This document shows, piece after piece, positions 34,501-42,887 of a stretch of DNA of 60,000 nucleotides. The stretch covers positions 43,138,988-43,198,987 of the forward strand of contig NC_087070.1 of the NCBI RefSeq assembly GCF_963678635.1, written 5' to 3'. Source of the stretch: Symsagittifera roscoffensis. Lineage: Eukaryota > Xenacoelomorpha > Acoela > Convolutidae. Under the pieces are notes generated by a model. The model had not been told where the DNA came from and ran no database searches. It was given only the letters and a program-made list of their open reading frames with translations. How positions within the stretch are numbered: position 1 is the first letter of the stretch; every line of letters starts with the position of its first letter. The position numbers and the translations under genes were made by a program.

Positions 34501-37500
34501 AAATAACACAAGACGAATTCGAAAAGTTAGCCAAACAGCTAATTAAATATTCATCAGTCTATGCAACATCAAAATTCGACGTTGGAAAAATCAGTTCATC
34601 ACTACATCTCCCGTTAAAACCAGACGCAGTTTTCAAAAAACAGAGAGCAAGTAAAGTACCAATTCACTTACATGATAAAGTAAACAGATTACTCGATATT
34701 TTAGAACAATACAACATTATATCACCAGTTAATAAAGAAGAACAACCAAAAGGCAACACATTTATCAACCCCGTTATCATTCTAGCTAAAGGAGAATCAT
34801 TAAAAATCGTTCTCGATGCTAGATACCTCAATTCACTTATAGATGAATCAAAATGTAATTGGCCCATTGAACCAATACAAGTTATTTTAACAAAAATAAA
34901 CGGCAAATACTTTACAACCGCCGATATGAATAGTGCATACAATCAAATGCCACTAGATGAACAATCACGACGTTTAACACAATTTGTTATCGGAAACCAA
35001 CAATATGAATTCAACCGCTTATTCTATGGAATATCCATAGGACCAGCAGCATTTTCAGCTTTTATGAGCAAAATTTTTAGACCACTAATACTCAAGAAAA
35101 ACGCAATCACCTATTTAGACGATGTTTTTATGCAATCACAAACAAAAGACGAGATGTTCAATGTTTTAGAAAAATATCACCAAATACTTCAGAACGAAAA
35201 TCTGAAGGCCGCCCCCGATAAATCACACTTCTTTTTGACAAGAGTTAAATTTTTAGGACATAATATAGAAAGAAAAACAATCACTCCATTGAAATCACGC
35301 ATTGACGCTATTCAAAAACTTCAACCACCAACAAATAAAAAGAAAATCCAAGAATTTCTTGGAATGTTAAACTTTTTAAGTAAATATGTTTATAAAATGC
35401 AATTATATCTACGACCATTTTATAACATCCTTAGACAACAAAATAATTTTGAATGGAACACAGAACATCAAACAAGATTTGAAGAAATAAAGAAACTTTT
35501 AACTGAACAAATTTCAAACACAATTCCAGATTCAAATCAACCATTTTATGCAATGTGCGATGCTTCGAACTTTGGCATCGGTGCAGCACTATTACAATCA
35601 CATAATGGTACAAATAAGATGAACCTCATATCAGCAAATTCTCGATTATTCACTCAAGCAGAGCTACGACTCTCCACTCTAATGAGAGAATGTACAGCCA
35701 TAATATATACACTGACAGAATATGAATTTCTGATACTTGGATCAAAACACCCCACAGTTCTATTCACAGACCATAAACCAATCATCTTTCTCTTTACACA
35801 AAAATCTAACCCAAACCACCGAGTTTACAGATTTCAACTAATTCTAATGAAATTTCCAAACTTACATATAGTTTGGACTGCAGGAAAAAATCTTGCATTA
35901 CCAGACACCTTAAGTCGAAATACACCACCTGAATTACTTACACGAAAAACAACAGTTGAAATACCCAAAAACATAAAATTCTACCTTGCAGAAAACGAAA
36001 CATCACCCCGATTGGAATGCAAATATGCAGTAAAAACTGATATTGAACAATCACAAATAAATAATTTACAACATTTCCCACTTTATTTAGATTGTCAAAA
36101 TAATCATTATGAAGTTGATCTACTTGGAACATCAACTTTCAAACCAATCCCATATTCTCAATGGATAAAAAATAACACCCAACAAAAACGAACAAAACAA
36201 CACCCGCCTAAAAAAGACCATTTTCCACTAATTGAAAAAGAAGATTTAACTGATAAAATAAATTTATCAGGACCACAAACAAATGATTCAAAATACACAA
36301 TAAATCAAGTTTTTGACCTTCACGACCCACTTGATACAATACCCTTATCTAAATTAGAAATCGAAAACATTTTTCTCCCCCCAACAGAAATAATTACAAT
36401 TTCAACACTGAAACAATATCAAAACCTTGACCCAGTAATTCGACAACTGAAATCATGGCACAAATATAAAACTAAACCTATCAAAGCAGATTCAACCATT
36501 CTCGGAAACAAAACACTCCTCCGATACTTTCGCAAATTTAACAACACAACAATTAACGAAAATACAGACCTTTTAGAATATAACCTAAATGAATCTACAG
36601 TTCCATGTCTCCCTTTAAGTATGATTCTTATAGCTTTTAATATTTCACATACACAAAATATTAAAGGACACTCTGGATCAGAAAAAACATATTCAAATTT
36701 TATACAAAATTTTTACTTCCCAAATGCACCAATTTGGATAAAAGTACTATGCAATGATTGTATAGTATGTCAACTAAATAAACCTTACCCAAATCAAAAA
36801 CAAATAGCACAAAAACAAGATTTTAAAGGACAAAGCTTGTACTTTAACCATCGTATCTCATTTGATACCAAAGGACCAATTTCACCCTCATCAGAAGGAA
36901 ACTCCTACATTATGGTAATTGTTGACGCATTTACACATTATGTAGCACTTAACCCAGTACCACATTGTAACGCTTATTACGCTTACACAACACTCTATGA
37001 ACACTGGATAGCAAAATTCGGACTACCAGAAATTTTAGTCACAGACAACGGTACAGAATTCATAAATAATGAAATTATCACACTATGTCATTTATATAAC
37101 ATTAAACACAAACCACGTACATCTCATGCACCTTGGACAAACGGCCTAGTCGAAGGTATGAACCGTTCATTACAAGAATATCTTAGATGTATCATCAACG
37201 GAAATGATACAAAATATACCGAATGGTCAGCAGATGTAAAATTATTTCCCTTAGCGTATAATTCACAAATTACGACAACTTTAGGAATGTCACCATACGA
37301 AATGGTTTTTAACCAAAAGCCACGAAAACCAATAATGTTTACAGCAAATTCTCATAAAAACGCACAAGGTTATTGTCAACCAAATAAAGACTCAATTTGT
37401 TATAACCTACCTTTACATACACACGATGAAGATCATTTTCATCACCCACAAATTCTTAAACTAGCCTCCGGTACACACACCGAATGGATTCTAAATAGAG

Positions 37501-38126
37501 ATAAAAAACACAATGAAATTTATCAAAAAATAACAAAAAAGTTATTACAAAGACAAAACATTAATGAACAAATCAATTCACGTTTTACACCAGCCTCCGA
37601 TTTAAAAATTGGAACATTTGTTTTAATACCTAATTTTAATACTCAAAAAGGAATTTCTAAAAAATTACAACCCCTTCGAAAAGGACCATACCAAATAATT
37701 GCAAAACCCACTGATGTCACATATAAAATTACCGACTCAAACAAAAAAGAAATCGTTCAACATCGAAACAACCTATTACCTTATTACCCAAAAGAATACG
37801 CACTCCGCGAATTAACTCAATTATATTCTTTCACAGGATTAAAAATCATTCAAAACGAACCACATCTGAAAAACGCAGAACAAAATGATAACCCCACCGA
37901 AAATCAAAACACAAAACCAATCGCCACCAAAAACAATACACAAAACCATAAAGAATCCCCAAAACAAAGAAAAAATAGAAAAATGACCGAACAAATAATA
38001 CCCCAAGAACAAATCGACAAATCAGAAAATAGAAAAACAACAAGACTCCGAAATCAACCACGTAAAAACTATAAAATATTCATCCCCCAATCTAAAATTT
38101 TAAAGAAAGTAGAATTTCAAAAGTAA
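31515..38126 (+). CDS. gag-pol: Gag-Pol polyprotein, single 2203-aa frame
   Basis: Carries the whole core of the element without a frameshift or internal stop. Domains by residue: capsid-type Gag about 60-280 (with LDGAAQKWF near 116-124); CCHC knuckle C305-C308-H313-C318; an Asn/Arg/Ser/Tyr-rich disordered tract about 340-530; aspartic protease with D692-S-G-A; an unassigned linker about 790-1030; reverse transcriptase with D1137 and YLDD at 1200-1203; RNase H with D1349, E1392 and D1419; integrase zinc finger H1712, H1719, C1749, C1752; catalytic D1784, D1844, E1880 (35 residues between the last two); GPY/F module at 2057-2059; basic C-terminal tail. No chromodomain seen. All key catalytic residues are present, so it should be active. 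Fusion of gag and pol in one frame implies no recoding step to set the Gag:Pol ratio. Confidence 0.96.
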   Translation: MTAHSYQPSQMQNEIPLPYYLQQHEITRNQLSNFSQMPNAAESLQMTMNPYLMGGSSITSNKPLMVFTGTDPEYSVEDYLNAVTANLILNIGPEPINTPLHQNWIHRRTALIQTTLDGAAQKWFSVLPLEIKSNWKRFTQEFSKMFDSERNKQQQRVLCNEIRRLPNETIKQIAVRIETLVRKAYSLNTHDYKNTKMTEILMMTLTPQLRKIAIKKRASHASSIREPDLDFRKLVDKLEQAEITMKLEETENLKLQYVNRIETTPTNINNIQESETDLVEKITEILNIYEKNPNFKGKPSFKKWCNYCRRYGHSISECRQKQQDNQNKPQKYKEPNKSFYQYMKKDQNLPNKTVHSNNSSGKPLPNNTNYTRNQSPYNSSYRGRSPERRNTYNSSQNHYNRPNSRNNYSRSNSNTQRFVSRSNSQSRNNYYPNNQSRNSSYNRNRNYSYNRNRSYSNNRNQNYPNNRSRNNSYNRSNYNRPNNNYQNRSRNNSQNRHSSYNNRYRNYSQSPHRNNNNYNNSNNRHRSSTPKHQRQINQVQSNPETTSDPPGIDDTVTDTLQLNQINCTSSDSESDTENTLSINMIKVENDYESVIYEQPFSSHIYENQSEFLQNYYTTPINSTPTTQETNEINTTNQTNKNIKTKCLNTNHIYQNIQKEQPKEKIWTIPFLLESPRNKEFQPPDLEIDFLIDSGAESNIINIPTWNEIKTLHPKLTPLETSSKLATAQGSTLINYGKIQLFLLPTRTMEQSKILNKPFKQIFHITDIKYNIIGIPFISKYIPTINILNSKILIKDKYTKTKETSLTFFQRLNKQPPFFSKFYPIFNQQRKHLKPLSGNIYNFSIKQVHQYDKEQNKQKFYMSDFEFKPIHKFFKITISSIKYLKNSNSDIISLHVYNNTPYQVTLPLGLLGYCETNATISPIHEKAYRVNNILQLLDICQSTILNEELSINNIISNENRNTDYFTKTPYFKPTFNISNYTEDQQKFLTMFNFQHSQITQDEFEKLAKQLIKYSSVYATSKFDVGKISSSLHLPLKPDAVFKKQRASKVPIHLHDKVNRLLDILEQYNIISPVNKEEQPKGNTFINPVIILAKGESLKIVLDARYLNSLIDESKCNWPIEPIQVILTKINGKYFTTADMNSAYNQMPLDEQSRRLTQFVIGNQQYEFNRLFYGISIGPAAFSAFMSKIFRPLILKKNAITYLDDVFMQSQTKDEMFNVLEKYHQILQNENLKAAPDKSHFFLTRVKFLGHNIERKTITPLKSRIDAIQKLQPPTNKKKIQEFLGMLNFLSKYVYKMQLYLRPFYNILRQQNNFEWNTEHQTRFEEIKKLLTEQISNTIPDSNQPFYAMCDASNFGIGAALLQSHNGTNKMNLISANSRLFTQAELRLSTLMRECTAIIYTLTEYEFLILGSKHPTVLFTDHKPIIFLFTQKSNPNHRVYRFQLILMKFPNLHIVWTAGKNLALPDTLSRNTPPELLTRKTTVEIPKNIKFYLAENETSPRLECKYAVKTDIEQSQINNLQHFPLYLDCQNNHYEVDLLGTSTFKPIPYSQWIKNNTQQKRTKQHPPKKDHFPLIEKEDLTDKINLSGPQTNDSKYTINQVFDLHDPLDTIPLSKLEIENIFLPPTEIITISTLKQYQNLDPVIRQLKSWHKYKTKPIKADSTILGNKTLLRYFRKFNNTTINENTDLLEYNLNESTVPCLPLSMILIAFNISHTQNIKGHSGSEKTYSNFIQNFYFPNAPIWIKVLCNDCIVCQLNKPYPNQKQIAQKQDFKGQSLYFNHRISFDTKGPISPSSEGNSYIMVIVDAFTHYVALNPVPHCNAYYAYTTLYEHWIAKFGLPEILVTDNGTEFINNEIITLCHLYNIKHKPRTSHAPWTNGLVEGMNRSLQEYLRCIINGNDTKYTEWSADVKLFPLAYNSQITTTLGMSPYEMVFNQKPRKPIMFTANSHKNAQGYCQPNKDSICYNLPLHTHDEDHFHHPQILKLASGTHTEWILNRDKKHNEIYQKITKKLLQRQNINEQINSRFTPASDLKIGTFVLIPNFNTQKGISKKLQPLRKGPYQIIAKPTDVTYKITDSNKKEIVQHRNNLLPYYPKEYALRELTQLYSFTGLKIIQNEPHLKNAEQNDNPTENQNTKPIATKNNTQNHKESPKQRKNRKMTEQIIPQEQIDKSENRKTTRLRNQPRKNYKIFIPQSKILKKVEFQK

Positions 38127-38723
38127 TTTTAACATTTGCTTCACAATCTTGAAACCTCCGAAACATTTTTCATTTACATTTTTCAAAATAACATGCTGAC
38201 AAGTACGTAATAATTCTAGTTCAAAATAGACCAATAGGATTCATCCAATCCGTCACTTTCTCTAACTCAAACTAAGACCAATTAGACGAATCATATAGAA
38301 CTCCAGGCACATCTATAACTATAACTTTACGACCTCCAGGTCAAAAATAAGCAAACCACTCCAACTTGACAACTAAAATAAATATCACCATAATACCGTA
38401 CCCCTCCCTTATCTAATAACCCAAAGATCAACAATATTTCCCCAACTCAGACCACGAATACCCCCAAAACAAATTTGTTAACTTAGCCTAAAGTAACAAA
38501 ATGAACATTTTAATTAGCCTAAAGTATAAAAATCTCACCATACCCCGGATCATTTGACAAACAAAAATAAAGAAAAAGACGACCTCCCAGTCACCATAGA
38601 AATTGCCCCCAACAATTTTTTACAAAACTCAACCCACTTGTCAAAAAACTAATAAATAATCCGACCACACTAGAAAATCGCCTCAAACAGCAAAAAATAT
38701 TCGACCAAGAGATCATTTCTTAA
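38127..38723 (+). other. Non-coding spacer between pol and the env region
   Basis: About 600 bp, C- and A-rich, with many in-frame stops. CTCCAGG and ACCTCC words recur (38300-38340, 38583). It would be a natural place for splice acceptors of downstream messages, but I see no standout pyrimidine tract plus AG. Confidence 0.5.
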
Positions 38724-38954
38724 ATGCTCTTCTCTCAATCAGTTACTCAAATACTCATAAATCTTAAACATTTTTTTACAATACTTGAAACCTTTATAAT
38801 ATTTCTTTTTGATATACTTGAATCTTTTCTAATAATCCTAATCATTTTTTGTAACATTTTTTTAATTTTCTACACTATTCTCGAACTATTCCTCCAACTT
38901 TCCAAAACCCTTGATTATATCCACAGGTACGATTTATACAACTTGTCTAAATGA
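38724..38954 (+). CDS. Small hydrophobic protein, 76 aa
   Basis: An ATG-initiated frame whose product is almost wholly hydrophobic from about residue 18 to 60 (FFTILETFIIFLF, FLIILIIFCNIFLIFYTILELFL). That fits one long or two close membrane segments, ending in a short polar tail. The stop overlaps the next ORF's start as ATGA (38951-38954), a layout that allows termination-reinitiation. Its T-rich composition differs from the A-rich frames around it, partly because hydrophobic codons carry central T. Function unknown; viroporin-like proteins are one possibility. Confidence 0.5.
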   Translation: MLFSQSVTQILINLKHFFTILETFIIFLFDILESFLIILIIFCNIFLIFYTILELFLQLSKTLDYIHRYDLYNLSK

Positions 38955-39139
38955 TACGAACAATTTTCAGTAGAACCGATATTTTTTTATTGTTTGTAAT
39001 TTTCATAACATTTTTATCATCCCTCATTTTGACCATCTGTAAATGTATAAAGAAAGCAATCCTCACATTTGCCCTAGCAACAGTCCTTCTAATTCTTTTT
39101 TTGGAAGAATATTATAATAAACACAAAATTTCTCACTAA
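38951..39139 (+). CDS. Small two-segment membrane protein, 62 aa
   Basis: Starts inside the ATGA that ends the previous ORF. It has two hydrophobic stretches, about residues 11-29 (IFLLFVIFITFLSSLILTI) and 38-52 (ILTFALATVLLILFL), separated by a CKCIKKA loop with basic residues and cysteines. It ends in a short charged tail. Tight coupling to the preceding small membrane ORF suggests the pair is expressed together. No family recognised. Confidence 0.5.
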   Translation: MIRTIFSRTDIFLLFVIFITFLSSLILTICKCIKKAILTFALATVLLILFLEEYYNKHKISH

Positions 39140-39147
39140 AGTAATAA

Positions 39148-40281
39148 TTCAAAAAACCATCAAAAATTGCTACCCAACAGTCACAGAATCAGTCTTCACC
39201 GACATCATCCCAAGATAACCAAACACCACCTTCAATTACTCAAAATCCTCAAACATCTACACGAATTTCTTTTCAAGACAATCCATACACTTTTGAAGAA
39301 CGACATACTCGTTTATCAGAACCACTAGAACCAGTTCAACGACAAGCACCTTTAAGCGAACCAACATATAACCTATATCCAACACTACCACAAGAACTAA
39401 GTAGAATAAAAAATTCTAGTCAAAACCAAAATACAGTCGAAATAAATAGACAAATTATACATCCTCGACGAAATAGAAATTTTCAAACTCCCCGAGTTCA
39501 TTTTGATATACCTCAATCCCCATCACAAAACACTCCAGAAAACCCCATTGGTATATTACCAGAAACCCCTACGCTTCTTTCACAACGTAGCACCTCAAGC
39601 CTACCATCAGATTACTTAGGTTCAACACCAACATCTGAACAAATACGTGAAAATCCCTTTAACCCCCCAAACCAGGCATCACGACTACCATATTGGACTA
39701 CACATTCATTTACACAAGGTGAACCAAATTTAGTCAATGACCCCATAGATATTTCTACGGATACAACAACATCCTCATCACTACCAGAAACATTATCACT
39801 ACCATCAACACCATCAATAAGCCAGTTTTCACCACCACCCTTTAACTTAAACTTTCCAAATAATCTCGACGCCAGATATCGAGAACAATCATCAATAAAT
39901 ATTCCTTTAAGACTAGATTGGAATACATTTACAGCACCTCCACCACTATTTGGACAACATCAAGAAAGTAACCGCCTTCATAACTGGGCACTTAATAGAT
40001 TACAATATCGCCAAGATATTCACAACGATATCCGTGATCACAATATTCAAATACTCCAACAAAACAGTTTACAATTAAAGTTTGAAATCACAGTTAAGTT
40101 AAATAATATTACCCAACATCCCTACCCATTAAATCCACCTAACATAACAGCTCAATCACTACCACCACCGTTTATAACTACTGAAGTAATATACAAATAC
40201 GACAGATATACCAAAAACACAATTGGCTACATTACATTTTATAATCCATACTCAGGATTATCATACACATGTATATTCTAA
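39148..40281 (+). CDS. 377-codon open frame without an ATG
   Basis: The frame stays open from after the TAA at 39145-39147 to the TAA at 40279-40281 and contains no methionine codon that I can find. Its product would be Pro/Ser/Thr/Gln-rich and probably disordered over the first ~250 residues, then more ordered, ending near the env start, which it overlaps by 13 nt in another frame. The length and protein-like composition make chance unlikely. With no ATG it is probably reached by splicing from an upstream exon, by non-AUG initiation, or by a recoding event. Which is right cannot be told from sequence. Function unknown. Confidence 0.6.
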   Translation, partial: FKKPSKIATQQSQNQSSPTSSQDNQTPPSITQNPQTSTRISFQDNPYTFEERHTRLSEPLEPVQRQAPLSEPTYNLYPTLPQELSRIKNSSQNQNTVEINRQIIHPRRNRNFQTPRVHFDIPQSPSQNTPENPIGILPETPTLLSQRSTSSLPSDYLGSTPTSEQIRENPFNPPNQASRLPYWTTHSFTQGEPNLVNDPIDISTDTTTSSSLPETLSLPSTPSISQFSPPPFNLNFPNNLDARYREQSSINIPLRLDWNTFTAPPPLFGQHQESNRLHNWALNRLQYRQDIHNDIRDHNIQILQQNSLQLKFEITVKLNNITQHPYPLNPPNITAQSLPPPFITTEVIYKYDRYTKNTIGYITFYNPYSGLSYTCIF

Positions 40282-42887
40282 AATTATTAATTTTTCTCCA
40301 ACTCCTTTTTCTAGTAATCTCAAATCAAAACATAAACCCTTCTCCTCGAACAGGACCACAAGATTTACTAGTAACACATTACGATTGTGAAGAAAATGAA
40401 CAAAAAACACTACATAAATATGCAATAAATCAAGTATCACAATGTGAAACAGAACCACAAGCTATAGAAACCACAGATGTAATAGCAACACTCTATTCAA
40501 AAGCCCGAGCAACAACAGTTACAGGTTATAAATTCACAGCAACATTTTCCGAAAAGAAAGTACATTGTTCACAAGTCTCGAATGGAAACAAAAACCGACT
40601 TGACCATGAATCATTCTATCAAAGTAATATAGAACGTCTTTTACATCTCAATCCCGACGATTGTAAAAATGAATTACTTAGACTAAACATCACACAAAAT
40701 AAAAACTCCCAAAGAAAATTAGTTAATTTTCAAGTTTTTTCAGACCCTGTACATCAATCACAACTTGAAAGACACCAAGGACATATAAAACTAGACGAAA
40801 AATACCCGTATAACGGCGCACACGGACGATTAACCTATGACCTACACGATAAACATTGGATACCACACATTGGTATAAATGACCCATCAAACTGCAAAGC
40901 AGACACAAAAAATAAAGGATACCAAGAAATAATGTTTTTCGATTGGAAAATACAACTCGAAAAAATACAACTAACACGAGATTTATCAGATAATACAATG
41001 ATCTATCAAGGAATCCGATTACCTTGTAAAAATGATCAAGGTTATTGCGACCCTACAACGAGAACACAAGCAACAATTGTTTGGTTCCCCGAAGATACAT
41101 GTACAACATTTCAAGTAGCAAAAATACACGCTCGTATGATAAAATTTCACGAAAAATATTTTATACAATCAATTCCATATGAACAAGTCCATCCATCACG
41201 AAAACTAAGTTCTAATTTTAGAAACATAGACAATATAGAAAATAAATTGACACGTTTCCAAATATATCAAGAAACAGAACTTGCATGTAAATACAGGAAT
41301 CCACTTCACAGAACACAATACTCTGAAATATTAGTTGAATACGAAAAAGGATTCGACATGACCACTGGAAAAATAAAAATCGACCCATATGCCACAGGTC
41401 ATCCTTTAAACGAAGGAACATCCTATATACCAGTTAATTTTGAAAAAAGCAACGGACAACCTGGTGGACATCTAAAACCCCATGACACCAGAAGCACACG
41501 CTTACAAGAATTATCACTAATGAATACTACATATTTCGGTAATATCCACTATGATATTCATTTAGATATGAAACTAGATTATACAATTAGCCGAATTTTT
41601 CAAGAAATGTCACTCTCCGAATTAGAAACACTACACCACCTATGCGAATTAGAACGAACACAAATATTACAATCACTTGCACTAGCAGTATTAAAAATAC
41701 CCTATGCAGGATACTTATTATCTGGAAATAGATCAAATTTTTTAGACTATGAAGGAAACATCTTATGGTTTTATACTTGTACTAAAAAAGTATCACCACT
41801 ATACGTTTTTGAAGATAAACGATGTTATAAAAGAATCCCTATCTTTTATAAGAATAAAGTACATTTCGTGGATACACTTTCACGAAGAACCTATTTCTGG
41901 GATACCGCAGTCCCATGTGGATCAGAAAACAGCCACAATGTAGTACAACTAAACCCTGATGAAAATAAATATTATCTTCTCACTCCATATCCCACATTAA
42001 TGCAATCACTCAAAAAATTTTCACCAGAAAGCATTCGCGCTATTGCTCGAAATCCAAATATAGACTTACAATCAATAGGAATCTATTCAAAATCAGATAT
42101 TCAACATCACATTAGAACACAACAATTCCAAGAATTATTAACACAAATGGACACTATACAAAGACAATCAATAGACCAAAATTTACGCAAACTTGCAGAA
42201 ACCGCAGGATTTGCCGATATCTACACGCAAGACTATAGCGGATATTTTAAAGACATTAAAGATTATATATATCTAAACGGTGAAAAATACCGTCCCCAAG
42301 ATATATCACCAATTAATATTTTTAGCTTTGTTACACTCAAAAATGAGATCCTCGATTTTCTAGGATGGCCCTACTACATCTTAGAAAAATTGACTATTTT
42401 ATACGCAATGTTTAACTTTATTGGATTTCTTTTCTCACTTTTAAAAGGAATCTACAACACATGTGCTATACACACACAAGTAAACAGACAAGCAAGCGTA
42501 GCACGCATACTCTTTGCAGGATTTTTTGGAATCTTTTCTACATCTATAAACAAAATTCTTTTAGACGCACAAATAAAAGAATATAACACAAAAATAGCAA
42601 CACGACAAAATACATACGACGAAGAACATAACAATGTAGACATAACGCCAACGGCACCACAATTACCACCCCTACCAAATAACCATCCACTATCCCTAGT
42701 CCCACGAAATTTTCGAAATTTAGCCATCACACATAATCCAAATTTTCGACTCACCACATCACAAAGTCCCATCCAACATATAATGACACACCAGTCACAA
42801 GATGATAATACTTATGAACAAATTATTGAACAACCCCATACCACCGCTTTTCAGTCTCAAAATAATCATTTTTTTAGCCCACGATGA
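40269..42887 (+). CDS. env: Envelope-like glycoprotein, 872 aa
   Basis: Begins with a clear signal peptide (residues 1 to ~18, ILKLLIFLQLLFLV) followed by a long Cys-rich ectodomain with several N-X-S/T sites. A hydrophobic segment lies at about 704-728 (ILYAMFNFIGFLFSLL), a second at about 744-765 (ILFAGFFGIFS), and a ~105-residue polar, Pro-rich tail follows. This is the layout of a class I or III type viral envelope, placed after pol as in errantiviruses and retroviruses. It lacks an obvious RXKR furin site. Its early YDC motif and Cys pattern suggest the invertebrate env-like glycoproteins related to jingchuvirus types, but this is only an impression. The stop overlaps the next start as ATGA. 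Intact, so it may be functional. Confidence 0.85.
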   Translation: MYILKLLIFLQLLFLVISNQNINPSPRTGPQDLLVTHYDCEENEQKTLHKYAINQVSQCETEPQAIETTDVIATLYSKARATTVTGYKFTATFSEKKVHCSQVSNGNKNRLDHESFYQSNIERLLHLNPDDCKNELLRLNITQNKNSQRKLVNFQVFSDPVHQSQLERHQGHIKLDEKYPYNGAHGRLTYDLHDKHWIPHIGINDPSNCKADTKNKGYQEIMFFDWKIQLEKIQLTRDLSDNTMIYQGIRLPCKNDQGYCDPTTRTQATIVWFPEDTCTTFQVAKIHARMIKFHEKYFIQSIPYEQVHPSRKLSSNFRNIDNIENKLTRFQIYQETELACKYRNPLHRTQYSEILVEYEKGFDMTTGKIKIDPYATGHPLNEGTSYIPVNFEKSNGQPGGHLKPHDTRSTRLQELSLMNTTYFGNIHYDIHLDMKLDYTISRIFQEMSLSELETLHHLCELERTQILQSLALAVLKIPYAGYLLSGNRSNFLDYEGNILWFYTCTKKVSPLYVFEDKRCYKRIPIFYKNKVHFVDTLSRRTYFWDTAVPCGSENSHNVVQLNPDENKYYLLTPYPTLMQSLKKFSPESIRAIARNPNIDLQSIGIYSKSDIQHHIRTQQFQELLTQMDTIQRQSIDQNLRKLAETAGFADIYTQDYSGYFKDIKDYIYLNGEKYRPQDISPINIFSFVTLKNEILDFLGWPYYILEKLTILYAMFNFIGFLFSLLKGIYNTCAIHTQVNRQASVARILFAGFFGIFSTSINKILLDAQIKEYNTKIATRQNTYDEEHNNVDITPTAPQLPPLPNNHPLSLVPRNFRNLAITHNPNFRLTTSQSPIQHIMTHQSQDDNTYEQIIEQPHTTAFQSQNNHFFSPR

